This document shows, piece after piece, positions 1 to 7,551 of a DNA stretch of 49,165 nt. Where the stretch lies: NCBI GenBank assembly GCA_021295695.1, contig JAGWBW010000027.1, positions 31,922 through 81,086 on the forward strand. Reading direction: 5' to 3'. Source of the DNA: Candidatus Latescibacterota bacterium. GTDB lineage: Bacteria; Latescibacterota; UBA2968. The position numbers and the translations under genes were made by a program. Position 1 is the stretch's first letter. Every line of letters begins with the position of its first letter. The notes beneath the pieces were generated by a model that worked only from the letters and a program-made list of their open reading frames with translations, was not told the DNA's origin and did not search any database.

Positions 1-2
1 CG

Positions 3-608
3 GGAAATCCTGATTGGAGCAACATTCTGCGTACAGGGATCGGCATGGGCGACCCGCTGACCGGCTCTGCTTTTGAGATGAACCAGCAGATGCCTCGCGG
101 TGGCGTCCTGTCGTTTTGGAGCAATGGCTCGCGTGCACATTTCGACGGACGTGATGGCACGCTGTCCCTGAATGGGGCTGTGCGCTCAATGATGTTCGGC
201 TTTGACTACGCGAAGGGATCGCTGATGACGGGACTGACACTGGCACACAGCCGGGGCCTTGGCAGGTACGCAGACATGGACAACGGCGAGTTGTCTTCGT
301 CAATGACCGGACTTTATCCGTGGCTGGGCTACAAGGCGACGGATCGTATCACGGTCTGGGGCGTGGCTGGTTATGGAGCGGGCGGGCTGTTGCTGACGCC
401 GCATCGTGGTCCTGTACTGGAGAGCAACCTGTCGATGGTCATGGCGGCTGGCGGGACTCGGGGAGAACTGGTCGCCAAAGGCGCAGGTGGCTTTGGTATG
501 GCATTCAAGGCCGAGCCGTTGCATTTCTGCACAGGCGTCAGTTTGGCCGTAAGCGCGCGTATTGGACGACCGTGGCGATTCACGCAGGTGTCAACAGCAT
601 TGCGCTGA
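3..608 (+). pseudogene. Outer-membrane autotransporter-type beta-barrel fragment (5' cut by window, 3' broken)
   Basis: The frame is open from base 3, so the gene begins outside the window. The protein alternates short polar and amphipathic stretches typical of a barrel, with blocks such as SFWSNGSRAHFDGRDGTLSL, LTGLYPWLGY-like and VWGVAGYGAG that I associate with autotransporter-like barrels of large surface proteins in environmental bacteria. Such barrels normally continue for several hundred residues; here the frame stops after about 200, following the block AFKAEPLHF. Immediately after that point another frame reads like the end of an unrelated membrane protease, so I infer a deletion junction near base 530. 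No C-terminal aromatic barrel strand is visible. Family assignment is from pattern memory, not a search. Confidence 0.55.
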
Positions 609-652
609 CGGTCGCCGTGATCCTCATTCGACTGGGGATACAAGGGCCGTGA
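530..652 (+). pseudogene. C-terminal remnant of a CPBP-type intramembrane protease
   Basis: In the +2 frame this short stretch reads FGRKRAYWTTVAIHAGVNS followed by a hydrophobic segment and a stop at 650-652. CPBP (Abi/CAAX-like) proteases end with a transmembrane helix carrying an H-x3-N motif, and IHAGVNS fits it. No start codon or upstream domain in this frame matches, and the first 500 bases of the same frame are shadow of the barrel gene. I read it as the tail of a deleted gene fused to the broken barrel gene. It is short, so chance resemblance is possible. Confidence 0.35.
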
Positions 653-830
653 AGATACCCGGTTTATCGGGATTTTCGGCAGAAAAAGATACAGACATAA
701 TACGAATTATGTCAGGAACACTTCCCAAAACGCCTACATTATACGCCAAAATGCCATTGCAAACCTCTGTTTTTTCGAGTAAATTGCAGATATTTGCAAA
801 TATAGAAACAAGCGGTCAGGAAAAATTGCA

Positions 831-3338
831 ATGCGATCAATTATCACCTGCACAATTCTATTTTTGTGGGCCTGTGCTTGCTCTGCCAGCGATCCGGTGC
901 AAACGCTGACCTATTGCGATAATCTCTCCGGTTGGTCCAACAATGTCCAGTTATCCAGAGATGCCCAGGAGGGTCGCTTTGCCGTCGCTGCTTCCCCGCC
1001 AGCAGGTCGAACGGGATTCTTTACCTACGATTTTTTCAGCACGGGGCAGGACATCTCCCAAAGACACAGCTTGAGCTTCTGGTGGAAAGCAGAAGGCAAT
1101 GGCCTGAGGGACCTCAAAATCAAGGTTCGCAACCATCCTCTGGGCGGTGGTAGGGAAGCCATATATACAATCTGGGCGGGACAAACACCGTCTCAGGGCT
1201 GGCAACTTGCCGTTGTCGAACTGGCAAAACCCCACGCTATCTGGGGCAGCGAACCCGATTACAACAGGCGATACATCACATATAGAACAGAAACCAGTTC
1301 AAATTCAAACGCACGCCTGTTCATCGATCATATTACAACCGTCGATCAGACCTTTTCCTGGCAAGTTGACGCGCCAGTACAGGAAATAAATTCCATTGAC
1401 CATCTCGATTTTGATGGCAACGGAGCCGTTGGTTTTAGTGATTTTATCCTCTTTGTTCAGAAATTCGGTGCAACACAGGCCGATGCGGGATATGATCCCC
1501 TCTGCGACCTGGATTCTGACGGACAAATCGGTTTTGGAGATTTTCTCACTTTCGCTGCTGGATTCGAATCTGGCGGCGTGCAGTGGTACATACCCATCAC
1601 ATTTGAAAACGCCACCACACAACCATTAAACATTGTGGTGGGAACCGAAACGCAGATTTTATTGACACAGACGATTGAGGCGGGAACAACCCGGATTCGC
1701 GTGCCAATTCCCCGGGATATTATTGCCTCACGCAACCCCTCCATATATCCCATCCCAATTTGGGCGCAAGTTGCAGATTTTATCCAAACGCGGAGCAGTT
1801 CGACATCTTACGTACCTCAGAACAGTAAACGGGTATATCCGGGACCTGACGGGCGACTGGTTTATGTACCGGATGAAAAGGGCAATATCATTCCAGACTT
1901 TTCACACTGTGGCTATATGGGTGGTGGTGTGGCTCTGCCAGATGTGCCAGTGGCAATGACGGTACAGCCACTGGCCGGAGGGGACGACACAGCGCGATTA
2001 CAAGCGGCAATTGACGACGTATCTGCACGCGCACTGGACGCCAATGGATTTCGGGGGACCTTGTTACTCAAGCGCGGAAAATATCGCATTGGTGGAACCC
2101 TGTACATTCGGGCAAGTGGCGTTGTACTGCGCGGTGAAGGCGAAGGTGAAAACGGCACGGTATTGATTGCAACGGGAACAGAACAGCGCACATTGATCGA
2201 GTTTGAAGGCAGATCATTCTGGCAAGAGGTGGGGGGAACGCGACAGGCCATTGTAGATGAGTATGTCCCCGTAGGCACAAGAACATTCGCTATCGCAGAT
2301 GCTTCGGGTTTTGCAGTTGGCGATGACATTCTCGTGCATCGACCCAGTACGGCACAGTGGATTGCGGCAATAGGTATGGATCGCATTGAGATGTCACATC
2401 CCGACGTTCGGCAGTGGGAACCGGGCACTTACGACTTTCGCTTTGACCGCACCATAACTGCCATAGAAGGCAACCGGATAACAATTGACGCGCCCATGGG
2501 CAATGCATTTGAACGAGAATACGGCGGCGGGTGGGTTTTAAAATACGAATATCTCGGGCGCATTGAACAGGTCGGCATTGAGAACTTGCGCGGCGTATCG
2601 GAGTTTGATGACAGCGAAAAAGATGAAAGTAGGGAGGATGAGTTTATCGATGAAGATCACGCCTGGAACTTTGTCGTATTTTCACGCGTGCAGAATGCGT
2701 GGGCGCGCGATATCACCTCGGTTCACTTTGGATATGCATGTGTGACCATTGGCAACCTGGCAAAATGGATGACCGTGCAGGATAGCCAGTGTCTGGATCC
2801 CGTATCACAGATCACAGGGGGACGGCGATATTCATTTCCCATCCACGGGCAATTGTCCCTCGTGCAACGGTGTTATACCCGGCGAGGGCGTCACGATTAT
2901 GTGCTACACGCCCGCGTACCGGGACCAAATGCATTTGTGGATTGCACGGCGGATATCGCGCATTCCGATTCAGGACCCCATCATCGGTGGTCTGTTTGCA
3001 CCCTGTTTGACAATGTGACCGTGAACGGCAATGCCATTAATGTTCAGGATCGGCAAGGTTCGGGCACTGGGCACGGTTGGGCGGGCGCGCAAAAAGTATT
3101 GTGGAACTGCGAAGCAGAGAGCTTTATCGTGCAAAAACCCCCAACATCGCAAAATTATGCCATTGGTTGCATCGGCGAGAAACGAGAAGGCTGGTACAGG
3201 CGCGAAGATGGATATTGGGAATCACACGGGCTGAAGGTCTCTCCGCGCAGTTTGTACTTAAAACAACTCGAAGACCGCCTGGGCATAGAAGCTGTAAAAG
3301 CCGTGGCGACCAGAGCACAGATCGGGAGGGGAAATTGA
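831..3338 (+). CDS. Secreted protein: CBM-like, dockerin-like doublet, pectate-lyase-type beta-helix
   Basis: 835 residues. A signal peptide covers about residues 1-20 (hydrophobic core then ACSAS). Residues about 25-175 look like a jelly-roll carbohydrate-binding module. Residues 193-205 (DFDGNGAVGFSDF) and 226-238 (DLDSDGQIGFGDF) are two calcium-loop repeats arranged as a dockerin-like doublet. From about 378 (GGDDTARLQAAIDD) to the end is a pectate-lyase-superfamily right-handed beta-helix with the characteristic block RGKYRIGGTLYI. The likely role is binding and possibly cleaving a polysaccharide outside the cell. No cohesin or scaffoldin is visible nearby, so the dockerin-like part may serve calcium-dependent stability rather than cellulosome docking. 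It stands alone; the flanking genes are unrelated. Catalytic residues cannot be assigned by eye. Confidence 0.8.
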   Translation: MRSIITCTILFLWACACSASDPVQTLTYCDNLSGWSNNVQLSRDAQEGRFAVAASPPAGRTGFFTYDFFSTGQDISQRHSLSFWWKAEGNGLRDLKIKVRNHPLGGGREAIYTIWAGQTPSQGWQLAVVELAKPHAIWGSEPDYNRRYITYRTETSSNSNARLFIDHITTVDQTFSWQVDAPVQEINSIDHLDFDGNGAVGFSDFILFVQKFGATQADAGYDPLCDLDSDGQIGFGDFLTFAAGFESGGVQWYIPITFENATTQPLNIVVGTETQILLTQTIEAGTTRIRVPIPRDIIASRNPSIYPIPIWAQVADFIQTRSSSTSYVPQNSKRVYPGPDGRLVYVPDEKGNIIPDFSHCGYMGGGVALPDVPVAMTVQPLAGGDDTARLQAAIDDVSARALDANGFRGTLLLKRGKYRIGGTLYIRASGVVLRGEGEGENGTVLIATGTEQRTLIEFEGRSFWQEVGGTRQAIVDEYVPVGTRTFAIADASGFAVGDDILVHRPSTAQWIAAIGMDRIEMSHPDVRQWEPGTYDFRFDRTITAIEGNRITIDAPMGNAFEREYGGGWVLKYEYLGRIEQVGIENLRGVSEFDDSEKDESREDEFIDEDHAWNFVVFSRVQNAWARDITSVHFGYACVTIGNLAKWMTVQDSQCLDPVSQITGGRRYSFPIHGQLSLVQRCYTRRGRHDYVLHARVPGPNAFVDCTADIAHSDSGPHHRWSVCTLFDNVTVNGNAINVQDRQGSGTGHGWAGAQKVLWNCEAESFIVQKPPTSQNYAIGCIGEKREGWYRREDGYWESHGLKVSPRSLYLKQLEDRLGIEAVKAVATRAQIGRGN

Positions 3339-3504
3339 ATGGCAAAACGCAAACAATGTCCGCAGGACCGATTTTGAGTCGTCTTCAAGTTAGTTTGATG
3401 TCCAGTCTTTTCATTCCGAGATTGGTTGGTGGGAGGTTCAGGTCGCATAAAGAAATCCTCCTGACCTTGTGTCTATTCCTCGATATGTTTCTGCGGTATG
3501 TCCC

Positions 3505-3864
3505 TCACGTCTCAGATTCCCTTGCCAAGAGCGTTCCGGCTCTTTGTAAAACCGCATCCACTATCTCCGCGGGCAAGGTACATATCAGCGTTGCATTCCT
3601 CGCCTGCCAATCCATATTCTTGACCTGATCTGATAGAATAACCCCCGTCAGATCTAACCCAGCGGGAATGGCGACCTCAAAGGGATACCCCTTCATCTGA
3701 TTGGTGATTGGGCAGAGTATTGCCAAATGGGTCTTGCCATTATAAGTGCCCGGTGAAAGCACAACCGCGGGGCGGCGTCCGGCTTGCTCATGTCCTGCTT
3801 GTGGATTAAAGTCAATCCAGACCGCATCGCCGCGCTGCGGGACATACTCATCTGGTGTCACCAT
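3505..3864 (-). CDS. mazF: MazF/PemK-type mRNA interferase toxin
   Basis: 119 residues, the usual MazF length. The start PQRGDAVWIDFNPQAGHEQ and RRPAVVLSP are the conserved MazF beta-strands holding the catalytic Arg/Ser-Thr region, and NQMKGYPFEVAIP plus GVILSDQVKNMDW match the rest of the fold. The family cleaves RNA at short sequence motifs and stops translation. It lies directly downstream of the MazE-like antitoxin, overlapping it by 7 bp, which implies translational coupling. It appears intact, unlike the second PemK/MazF locus near 42 kb. Confidence 0.93.
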   Translation of the reverse strand: MVTPDEYVPQRGDAVWIDFNPQAGHEQAGRRPAVVLSPGTYNGKTHLAILCPITNQMKGYPFEVAIPAGLDLTGVILSDQVKNMDWQARNATLICTLPAEIVDAVLQRAGTLLARESET

Positions 3865-4100
3865 ATTTCGCCGCCTGTCGCAGGTCCAGTATCTACTTCA
3901 CCGTGTAAGTTGTGTTCAGTCACCTGGGATAGAAGATCGTCCAACTTCAAATTAGACGGCTTCACGGGTTCAATGACCAACTCCTTACCACGCAGCGATA
4001 ATTCGACGGGTGAATTGGGTTCAAGCCCGATCTGGACAGCGAGTGGCTTGGGAATGCGCAAGGCTAAACTATTACCCCATTTCTGCACACGGGTTTCCAT
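3858..4100 (-). CDS. mazE: MazE-type antitoxin, AbrB/SpoVT fold
   Basis: 80 residues. The N-terminus METRVQKWGNSLALRIPKPL is the swapped-hairpin AbrB/MazE DNA-binding domain, followed by ELSLRGKELVIEPV. The C-terminal ~30 residues are the acidic, flexible toxin-neutralising tail. It is first in the mazEF pair, preceded on the minus strand by a strong AAGGAG ribosome site (about 4108-4113). MazE-type antitoxins repress their own promoter; a tandem 11-bp repeat just upstream is a candidate operator. Confidence 0.93.
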   Translation of the reverse strand: METRVQKWGNSLALRIPKPLAVQIGLEPNSPVELSLRGKELVIEPVKPSNLKLDDLLSQVTEHNLHGEVDTGPATGGEIW

Positions 4101-4121
4101 ATTTTTCTCCTTTGATTAGTA

Positions 4122-4143
4122 GATACAATGAAGATACATTGAA
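4122..4143 (-). promoter_or_regulatory. Tandem 11-bp repeat upstream of mazEF, candidate operator
   Basis: GATACAATGAA and GATACATTGAA (plus-strand reading) follow each other without a gap, 10 of 11 bases identical, one helical turn apart, just upstream of the mazE ribosome site. Autoregulation by the MazE/MazEF complex is known for the family; that these repeats are its site is inference. Confidence 0.4.
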
Positions 4144-4324
4144 AACCGAATTTATCAAGCCTGATTTTGCATATCGCTCGCGCAGCAACAATGCACGAAA
4201 ACATCAAAAATGCATAAAAACATAATCTGCCCGTATTCTATCTGAGTAACCTTGCTTTTTGCAAATTCCGTCTTATTTTTTCAAAATCTTAAACAAAGCA
4301 TGCGAATGATAGGGGGAAATAAGA

Positions 4325-5737
4325 ATGAATATGACTGGTCAAGTCAGCATGACGGTTCTGGTGATCGATGACGATGCACACATTCGGTCTTCGATAGGGA
4401 AGTTTCTCATTGCGAGAGGGCATACGGTTATCGAAGCAGCAGATGGCGAGAAGGGCGTGGAAGTGGTGGAGAGCCAGGCTGTTGATATTGTGATTACAGA
4501 TGTGAAGATGCCTAAGATGGATGGACTTGAGGTGCTTCGGCGGGTGCGGTCTATCTCTCCTGAGACCGAGGTGATTGTGATTACCGGGGTCAAAGAGCCT
4601 GAGAATGCGTTTCGCGCGTTGCGAGAAGGGGCGTTTGATTTCTTCAACAAACCCTTCAAGGTGGAAGATCTGAATGCGGCTATTCAGCGCACGGTGTGCT
4701 ACCAGACGCTTCGCAAAGAGACGAGTAGGATGCAGGCCAGGCTGGATCGGCTCGTGGCGCAGGAGCGAGAGAGGGGCGGTTTGAATGCGATTATAGGGGC
4801 GAGTGAAGTGGTTGTGAAGATGAAGGCGCATATCAAACAGGTGGCTGCGGCTGGTCAGACGACGGTGCTGATTATAGGGGAGACGGGTACAGGGAAAGAA
4901 CTGGTTGCTCGAGCAGTGCATAGCGAGAGCGATCGCGCTGGTGGTCCGTTTGTTCCGGTGAATTGCTCTGCTATTCCGGCCAATTTGTTTGAGAGCGCGT
5001 TTTTCGGACACAAACAGGGCGCGTTTACAGATGCGAGGACAGATCAGAAGGGCCATTTTGAGCTGGCACACGAGGGTACGCTGTTTCTGGATGAGATCGG
5101 GGATATGCCGCTCGAGATGCAGGTGCGTTTGTTGCGAACGCTGGAAGAGCGATGCATTCGACCTGTGGGGGGTAGTGATGAGATCCCAGTAGATGTGCGC
5201 GTGGTTGCAGCGACCAACAGGTCGCTTACTGCAGCCGTAGAGGAAGGGACGTTCAGGGAGGACCTGTACTACCGGTTAAATGTGTTTGTGATTCAGGTGC
5301 CGCCTTTGCGCGAGCGACCGGGGGATGTTCTGTTTCTGGCGCGGCACTTTTTGGCTGATTATGCCCAAGATCTAAGGAAGCCGTTGATGAGGTTTTCCAG
5401 AGAGGCTGAGGATTTACTCCAGCAGCAGGAGTTTCCGGGTAATGTTCGCATGCTGAAGAATACGGTTGAACGGGCAGCTATTTTATGCGATGATGGGGAG
5501 ATCGACGTGGATGATCTCGGCTTTGAACTGGTTGAGCGTGCCCCGATCGTAGATAGTGGCGTTGACCAGGTGGTACAATCTCTACCAGAGGCACAAATGG
5601 ACCTGCCTGCGTTAGAGAGGGCACTGCTTCAAGAAGCATTGCGGCGAACAGAAGGGAACCAGGTCCGTGCGGCCAAGCTCCTGGGCATCTCGAGAATGGT
5701 CTTGAGGTATAGAATAAAAAAGTGCGGATTGCTTTGA
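4325..5737 (+). CDS. NtrC-family sigma-54-dependent response regulator
   Basis: 470 residues. Receiver domain at 9-125 with acidic D15-D17, phospho-acceptor D59 (IVITDVKMP) and K109. Sigma-54 AAA+ domain at about 155-390: Walker A GETGTGKE (185-192), sigma-54 contact loop GAFTDA (232-237, canonical GAFTGA), Walker B LFLDEIGD (253-260) and REDLYYRL. Fis-type helix-turn-helix at about 430-468. It binds enhancers and drives sigma-54 RNA polymerase open-complex formation on phosphorylation. ATG 4325 follows AGGGGG at about 4311-4316; ATG 4331 is an alternative. No histidine kinase lies in the window, so it is an orphan here. A terminator follows, and then paired palindromic sites plus a sigma-54 promoter in front of the next operon, its most likely target. 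Confidence 0.95.
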   Translation: MNMTGQVSMTVLVIDDDAHIRSSIGKFLIARGHTVIEAADGEKGVEVVESQAVDIVITDVKMPKMDGLEVLRRVRSISPETEVIVITGVKEPENAFRALREGAFDFFNKPFKVEDLNAAIQRTVCYQTLRKETSRMQARLDRLVAQERERGGLNAIIGASEVVVKMKAHIKQVAAAGQTTVLIIGETGTGKELVARAVHSESDRAGGPFVPVNCSAIPANLFESAFFGHKQGAFTDARTDQKGHFELAHEGTLFLDEIGDMPLEMQVRLLRTLEERCIRPVGGSDEIPVDVRVVAATNRSLTAAVEEGTFREDLYYRLNVFVIQVPPLRERPGDVLFLARHFLADYAQDLRKPLMRFSREAEDLLQQQEFPGNVRMLKNTVERAAILCDDGEIDVDDLGFELVERAPIVDSGVDQVVQSLPEAQMDLPALERALLQEALRRTEGNQVRAAKLLGISRMVLRYRIKKCGLL

Positions 5738-5772
5738 ACGGATCCGGGTCACATTTACCATAACGATCCTCC

Positions 5773-5803
5773 AAAATGCCCTGTGTTCTTCAGGGCATTT
5801 TTT
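5773..5803 (+). terminator. Rho-independent terminator after the NtrC-type regulator
   Basis: AAAATGCCCTG, a 7-base loop TGTTCTT, then CAGGGCATTTTTT: an 11-bp stem running into a T tract. It separates the regulator transcript from the sigma-54-driven operon downstream. Confidence 0.9.
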
Positions 5804-5845
5804 GTGTGATTTCCCTCTGTAATCCCCCTGTCTTATTCCTATCCC

Positions 5846-5885
5846 AACTGTTTTATTTGAAACACAAACTGCTTTATTTGAAACA
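5846..5885 (+). promoter_or_regulatory. Twin enhancer-like sites for a sigma-54 activator
   Basis: AACTGTTTTATTTGAAACA (5846-5864) and AACTGCTTTATTTGAAACA (5867-5885) match at 18 of 19 positions and lie exactly 21 bp apart, two helical turns. The first contains the inverted repeat TGTTT-N6-AAACA; the second has one mismatch. They sit about 113 and 134 bp upstream of the predicted start of the sigma-54 promoter, the usual place for NtrC-type activator dimers. The adjacent regulator gene is the natural candidate to bind them; that is inference. Confidence 0.75.
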
Positions 5886-5908
5886 ATTTTCCGCATGTCC
5901 TTTTTTGG

Positions 5909-5925
5909 GCATTTTTTAAAAATGC
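5909..5925 (+). promoter_or_regulatory. AT-rich palindrome between enhancer sites and promoter
   Basis: GCATTTTTTAAAAATGC is a near-perfect inverted repeat between the twin sites and the -24 element. This is where a bending protein or second regulator could act in a sigma-54 promoter. Function is not shown by the sequence. Confidence 0.3.
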
Positions 5926-5962
5926 GTTCTCCTGCAATCAGTTACGGGTTTTTTGGAAATTC

Positions 5963-5978
5963 TGGCACACTTTTTGCA
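5963..5978 (+). promoter_or_regulatory. Sigma-54 (-24/-12) promoter
   Basis: TGGCACACTTTTTGCA matches the sigma-54 consensus TGGCAC-N5-TTGCA, with GG and GC at the required spacing. Transcription should start near 5989, leaving a ~40-base leader before the AGGAGGG ribosome site (6017-6023) and ATG at 6031. Confidence 0.88.
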
Positions 5979-6030
5979 CTATATAAAGGGCACGAAGTTT
6001 CAGTTCTAACCCATACAGGAGGGCATTCCC

Positions 6031-7551
6031 ATGGTTCACCAGTCACTCGTAACTCGTCCAGCAGTACCATCCCGTAAACTCCCATCGCAGAAGCTCCCCA
6101 AAGCGCTCGCGCAAGACGAGCTTGAAGCACTGAAATCCGTACGCATGAACCCACGCGACCGCGCGCTGATCGCCGTTCTCTCGATGTGTGGTTTGCGCGT
6201 ATCCGAAGCGTGTTCGCTCACGATTGACAATATCCACTGGTCAACGGATACGCCGAGCCTTCGCTTTACGGACAAGCGCGGCAAAGAGCGCGTTGTCCCG
6301 ATGAATCCCGAGGTGCAAGACGTGCTCCGCGAGTGGCTGGAGTCCCGTCAGTTTTCGGATTCTAAATATGTCTTTTGCAATCTCCGCAACGGGCAGCGTC
6401 TCAGCCGCAAGACCATGTGGGCGGTCATGAAGACCTGCGCTCAGCGCGCGGGGATCCGCCACGTTCACCCACACATGCTCAGGCATACCTTTGGCACGGA
6501 CCTGGCAGATCGGGATGTGCCGGTCGAGCAGATCAAAGACCTGATGGGGCATGCGTCCATCGAGACGGCCTCCATCTACATCTCTGTTAGTGAAGAGCAA
6601 AAGCGACAATCTGTTGATCGCATTGACCGCAGGTCGCGGTTGTCGCGGTGGTGGTCGCGCCAGAAGAATCGCAATTACAGATTCTTTGCCCGGTCGAGAG
6701 TCGAGATGGGAAAGACAGTGGGACGCGATAAGGAATTGTGCCTGCTCAAAGACAACTTGAGCAAGGGCATTGACACACTATTGCTCGGTCCGATCGGCGT
6801 GGGCAAAAGTCATCTGCTCGCGCTGCTCAACGCAGAAAACGCGCTCGTGGTGAAGACGCTTTCGCCAGCGAAAGAGAGCCTGATAAATATTGCGAGGGAA
6901 CTGCACAAAAAAGGAAGGCTATGTCCGGATGGTCCGGACAAATTTGAAACGATCAAAAAGCAACACACCCGCACGACCATTCAGGGCTGGACAGATATGG
7001 TGCTCGGCTCGGTGGAGAAAAACGAGTTCGTGTTAATCGTTGATGATCTGGCGGATATGACCGCCTCCGTCGGGAGATTGATCGATAAACTCAACAACAA
7101 GTTCACCATTATCGCAGCACTGCCAGAAGTACGGAAGCCTTATGAGAAACACTTCTGGAAGTTCGACCGCATAGAAATAGAGCACCTATGTACCGCGGAC
7201 GCGAAAAAACTTATCCGCCAGTGTGCTGCTGGCGCCGACATAGAAGACTACGCCCTGACCGAGACTCGCGTATTACAACAGAGCGTTGGCAATCCGCGTG
7301 CCATCATTGAGATTGTGGAACGGCTTCGCAAAGAACCGGCGGTAACCAGATCCGCGGTCAGGGACGTGTCCCACACCGGTGCGAGAGATCAGATCGATCT
7401 TACGTTCGCCGTGGTGCTGATTCTGCTGGCCGTGGTCGCAGCGCGGTTCTTTATGCGCGGCATCGGGAGTATGGAGGGGTATGTGCTGGCAGGTATTGGC
7501 AGTGCGATTCTGGTAGGCATTCGATTCTTTATGTACAGGTTCAAACGATGA
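6031..7551 (+). CDS. Tyrosine recombinase fused to AAA-type ATPase and two membrane helices
   Basis: 506 residues. Residues 25-190 form a tyrosine-recombinase catalytic domain with all six active-site residues: R56 (GLRVSEAC), K82, H148 and R151 (HPHMLRHTF), H174 (LMGHAS) and Y183. The N-terminal SAM-like core-binding domain of Xer/integrases is missing. A basic linker (about 197-230) leads to a P-loop ATPase with Walker A GPIGVGKS (253-260) and Walker B VLIVDDLADM (about 334-343), resembling ORC/AAA or STAND modules. Two helices at about 456-475 and 483-502 should anchor the C-terminus in the membrane. I know no described protein with this order. It is first in the sigma-54-driven operon and overlaps the next gene by 4 bp (ATGA). 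Substrate and recombination site are unknown; no att-like repeats are obvious nearby. Confidence 0.85.
   Translation: MVHQSLVTRPAVPSRKLPSQKLPKALAQDELEALKSVRMNPRDRALIAVLSMCGLRVSEACSLTIDNIHWSTDTPSLRFTDKRGKERVVPMNPEVQDVLREWLESRQFSDSKYVFCNLRNGQRLSRKTMWAVMKTCAQRAGIRHVHPHMLRHTFGTDLADRDVPVEQIKDLMGHASIETASIYISVSEEQKRQSVDRIDRRSRLSRWWSRQKNRNYRFFARSRVEMGKTVGRDKELCLLKDNLSKGIDTLLLGPIGVGKSHLLALLNAENALVVKTLSPAKESLINIARELHKKGRLCPDGPDKFETIKKQHTRTTIQGWTDMVLGSVEKNEFVLIVDDLADMTASVGRLIDKLNNKFTIIAALPEVRKPYEKHFWKFDRIEIEHLCTADAKKLIRQCAAGADIEDYALTETRVLQQSVGNPRAIIEIVERLRKEPAVTRSAVRDVSHTGARDQIDLTFAVVLILLAVVAARFFMRGIGSMEGYVLAGIGSAILVGIRFFMYRFKR

Noticed and set aside
4289-5071. 260-residue minus-strand frame opposite the NtrC-type gene
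   Set aside because: Composition is an antisense shadow (His/Leu/Arg-rich) of a certain gene; no motif.
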